A stretch of 64,000 nt of DNA, taken from contig NZ_PGUZ01000016.1 of NCBI RefSeq assembly GCF_002860165.1, forward strand, positions 100,974-164,973, read 5' to 3'. Shown here one piece after another: positions 62,223-64,000 of the stretch. A program made the translations under genes and the position numbers. Below the pieces are notes generated by a model that was given only the letters and a program-made list of their open reading frames with translations, had not been told where the DNA came from and searched no databases. How positions within the stretch are numbered: position 1 is the stretch's first letter; the number at the start of each line of letters is the position of its first letter. This stretch comes from Bacillus sp. V3-13. GTDB lineage: Bacteria; Bacillota; Bacilli; Bacillales; Cytobacillaceae.

Positions 62223-63638
62223 ATGCTACAGAAGCTACAACTAACAGAAAATAAATTTGAATCCTTTTTACTATATTTTATCATTATCCAACCGATTTTA
62301 GACTTACTCACATCGTTTAGTATACTCGTACTTAATATTGATACAACTGCTGGCATAATAGTTCGCTTTCTAGTTATGTTATTTAGTCTGGTCTATATTC
62401 TAATAAAGAGTTTTACAGGTGAAGGTAAAAGATATTTAATTTACTTGTTATTTTTAGGAAGTGCTGTGGGTATAAGCCTAATAAATAATCTTCTAATAAA
62501 AGATCCTGTTTCGCTCTCCGAAGAAGTAAAATTTGCTGCTAAAGTTGTGTATCCTCTTGTGATGATTTTTAGTTATATTTTGGCATTTAAGGCTTTTAAA
62601 AAGTCTGGGGGATTTCAGAAAAAAGTAATAAAATATATTACTTACTCAACTTTAATAATAAATGTCAGTATGATTTTAGCAATCATAACCGGGACGAGCA
62701 ATGATAGTTACATCAATGGAAAAGCAGGTTCGCTTGGTTGGTTTTTTGCAGCAAATCCGCTCGGGGCTACTTTAGCAATATGTCTACCTGTTGTATTACT
62801 ATATTCCATTAATAACACTACAAAGTTTAGTCAGTTATTCTACTGGATCCCAACATTACTTAGCGTTTATTCATTAATAATGGTTGGTACTAAGGTTGGA
62901 TATGGTGCAATATTAATTGTGCTTTTCCTAGGACTGTTTATGTCTCTAGTAGAATTTTTTAAACATCGAAAAAGTGGTAATAGGCAACAGTATTTGCTCA
63001 ATACTTCTATTTCGGGCTTGGTATTAATTATTGTAATTTTAATTACACCGTATACCCCATTGGCAGCCAATACAAGTATGCATCTTAGTTTATTAGGTAT
63101 TGACACTAGTGTTGATACTACTAATGATGAAACCGAGCAATCTAAAGATCAAAATGAACAAAACGATAAAAGCTCTAAACCTAAACAAAAAAATATTGTT
63201 GGACAAGTTGAAAATATTGATCCTAACCAGATGGAGAATTTATTATTAAGCAGTCGTGAAGTTTATGTAGATCGTTTTAAGGGATTCTTTGACGACGCTC
63301 CTACATCTCAGAAAATCCTAGGAATGGGGTATGCTGGTAATTATGAAGAGGATCCTAAAACGATTGAAATGGACTTCCATGATATCTTCTTCTCTTTTGG
63401 TATATTAGGATTTATTATAATAATTTTACCGTTGATTTATTTCGGAATACGAATTATTATACGAGTTTTAAAAAGGCTTTTACACTTCTTCACTTTAAAA
63501 TATGTTTTAATTGCTTCAGGATTAGCTTTGGCGTTAGGAATTGCTTTTACTGCGGGTCATGTTCTCACGGCACCTGCAGTATCTATTTTCTTTTCTATTT
63601 TATTTGCTTTTTTAATAGTAGATCTTGAAATTGACTAA
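62223..63638 (+). CDS. O-antigen ligase/polymerase-like membrane protein (WzyC family)
   Basis: The 471-residue protein has 10 or more TM segments and a large outside loop at about 285-385 rich in Asp, Asn and Lys (TNDETEQSKDQNEQNDKSSK). Such loops carry the catalytic Arg in the O-antigen ligase family. NPLGATLAICLPVVLL and MVGTKVGYGAILIVLF are of the type seen in that family. It would join or polymerise lipid-linked glycan at the outer face. RBS CGGAGGATTATA. Divergent from the GT4 gene, which is 200 bases away. Confidence 0.75.
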   Translation: MLQKLQLTENKFESFLLYFIIIQPILDLLTSFSILVLNIDTTAGIIVRFLVMLFSLVYILIKSFTGEGKRYLIYLLFLGSAVGISLINNLLIKDPVSLSEEVKFAAKVVYPLVMIFSYILAFKAFKKSGGFQKKVIKYITYSTLIINVSMILAIITGTSNDSYINGKAGSLGWFFAANPLGATLAICLPVVLLYSINNTTKFSQLFYWIPTLLSVYSLIMVGTKVGYGAILIVLFLGLFMSLVEFFKHRKSGNRQQYLLNTSISGLVLIIVILITPYTPLAANTSMHLSLLGIDTSVDTTNDETEQSKDQNEQNDKSSKPKQKNIVGQVENIDPNQMENLLLSSREVYVDRFKGFFDDAPTSQKILGMGYAGNYEEDPKTIEMDFHDIFFSFGILGFIIIILPLIYFGIRIIIRVLKRLLHFFTLKYVLIASGLALALGIAFTAGHVLTAPAVSIFFSILFAFLIVDLEID

Positions 63639-63711
63639 GGGAGATATTATGCAAATAAGATAATAAGAAGTTTTTTTGGAAGAGTATTCCTTTTAAACCA
63701 GACTCAAATAT

Positions 63712-63762
63712 AGCATAACAAGTAGTTGTATCTATAAGATATGCTGCTGTTATGCTTTTTTA
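63712..63762 (+). terminator. Terminator of the ligase-like gene
   Basis: AGCATAACA (63712-63720) and TGTTATGCT (63748-63756) form a perfect 9-bp stem with a 27-base loop; TTTTTT follows. Nothing else is supported to the window end except the entry below. Confidence 0.75.
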
Positions 63763-63955
63763 TTTAAAATTCTCAGTGCTTTGCAGTTTAATCTTACAAC
63801 TTTTCCCTAAGCATCAAACTACATTATTAATACTTTGTAATTTCTTTTGAAACTGTAACGGTAGGCCTTGCTATAAAAGGACATTAATCTGAAATAAATC
63901 ATTATAGTTACATAAGATATTTTTTGAATAGTGGCTGTTGAATATTGCAGATAAA

Positions 63956-64000
63956 ATGAACCACTTATGCGAAGATTTGAGCCAGGCATGGCAGAAAATT
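63956..64000 (+). CDS. Possible start of an unknown gene at the window edge
   Basis: An ATG opens MNHLCEDLSQAWQKI and runs off the window. No good ribosome site is seen, so it may not be a gene. No family recognised. Confidence 0.2.
   Translation, partial: MNHLCEDLSQAWQKI

Overview
The window is a low-GC Gram-positive chromosome segment from a motile, competent, Bacillus-like member of the Bacillaceae. The core order ctpB, ftsX-ftsE, cccB, prfB, secA, hpf, fliT-fliS-fliD-flaG, hag, csrA-fliW-yviE, flgL-flgK-flgN-flgM-yvyF, comFC-comFA, degV, degU-degS, yvyE, tagV-like LCP gene, tagO is the arrangement known from Bacillus subtilis. Ribosome binding sites are strong (AAGGAGG-like), TTG and GTG starts are common, and sigma-D promoters (TAAA-N15-xCCGATAx) can be read directly. 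I found no rRNA, tRNA, insertion sequence or CRISPR array.

Layout. 1-2.5 kb: a leftward sugar/polyol phosphate operon (MtlD-like dehydrogenase, SIS-domain hexuloisomerase-like protein, RPE/AlsE-type epimerase) with a divergent DeoR regulator. 2.6-3.7 kb: a truncated transketolase next to a mazEF toxin-antitoxin pair. 3.8-20.2 kb: division and envelope housekeeping (minJ, ctpB, an M23 hydrolase beside ftsEX, cccB, a YitT protein, prfB with its programmed frameshift, secA, a DUF1028 protein, two half-size chromate transporters, hpf). Between the YitT gene and prfB lies a 421-bp element with 17-bp terminal inverted repeats and four 52-bp tandem units.

20.5-38.2 kb: late flagellar genes. An 8.5-kb island of four large glycosyltransferases (GT2 modules with TPR tails) sits between flaG and hag and probably modifies flagellin. 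The hag leader shows a sigma-D promoter and a CsrA-type hairpin; csrA and fliW follow upstream. 38.2-46.3 kb: competence (comFA/comFC without comFB), a coiled-coil repeat protein, degV, an inserted ECF sigma/anti-sigma pair with a visible autoregulatory promoter, a possible small RNA/peptide locus, and degS-degU.

46.7-64 kb: cell-wall polymer assembly. It holds an LCP transferase, two tandem TagO-type initiating transferases, a WecG/TagA transferase, a divergent-PAP2 phosphatase, a UbiA-type polyprenyl-phosphate phosphoribosyltransferase, a GT-C enzyme, a 12-repeat glucosaminidase, two small EamA/SMR-type (ArnE/F-like) membrane proteins, GalU, a GT4 and an O-antigen-ligase-like protein. The phosphoribosyltransferase, phosphatase, GT-C and flippase-like pair together suggest a lipid-linked pentose pathway decorating a wall polymer. 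That is the most interesting biological hypothesis here.
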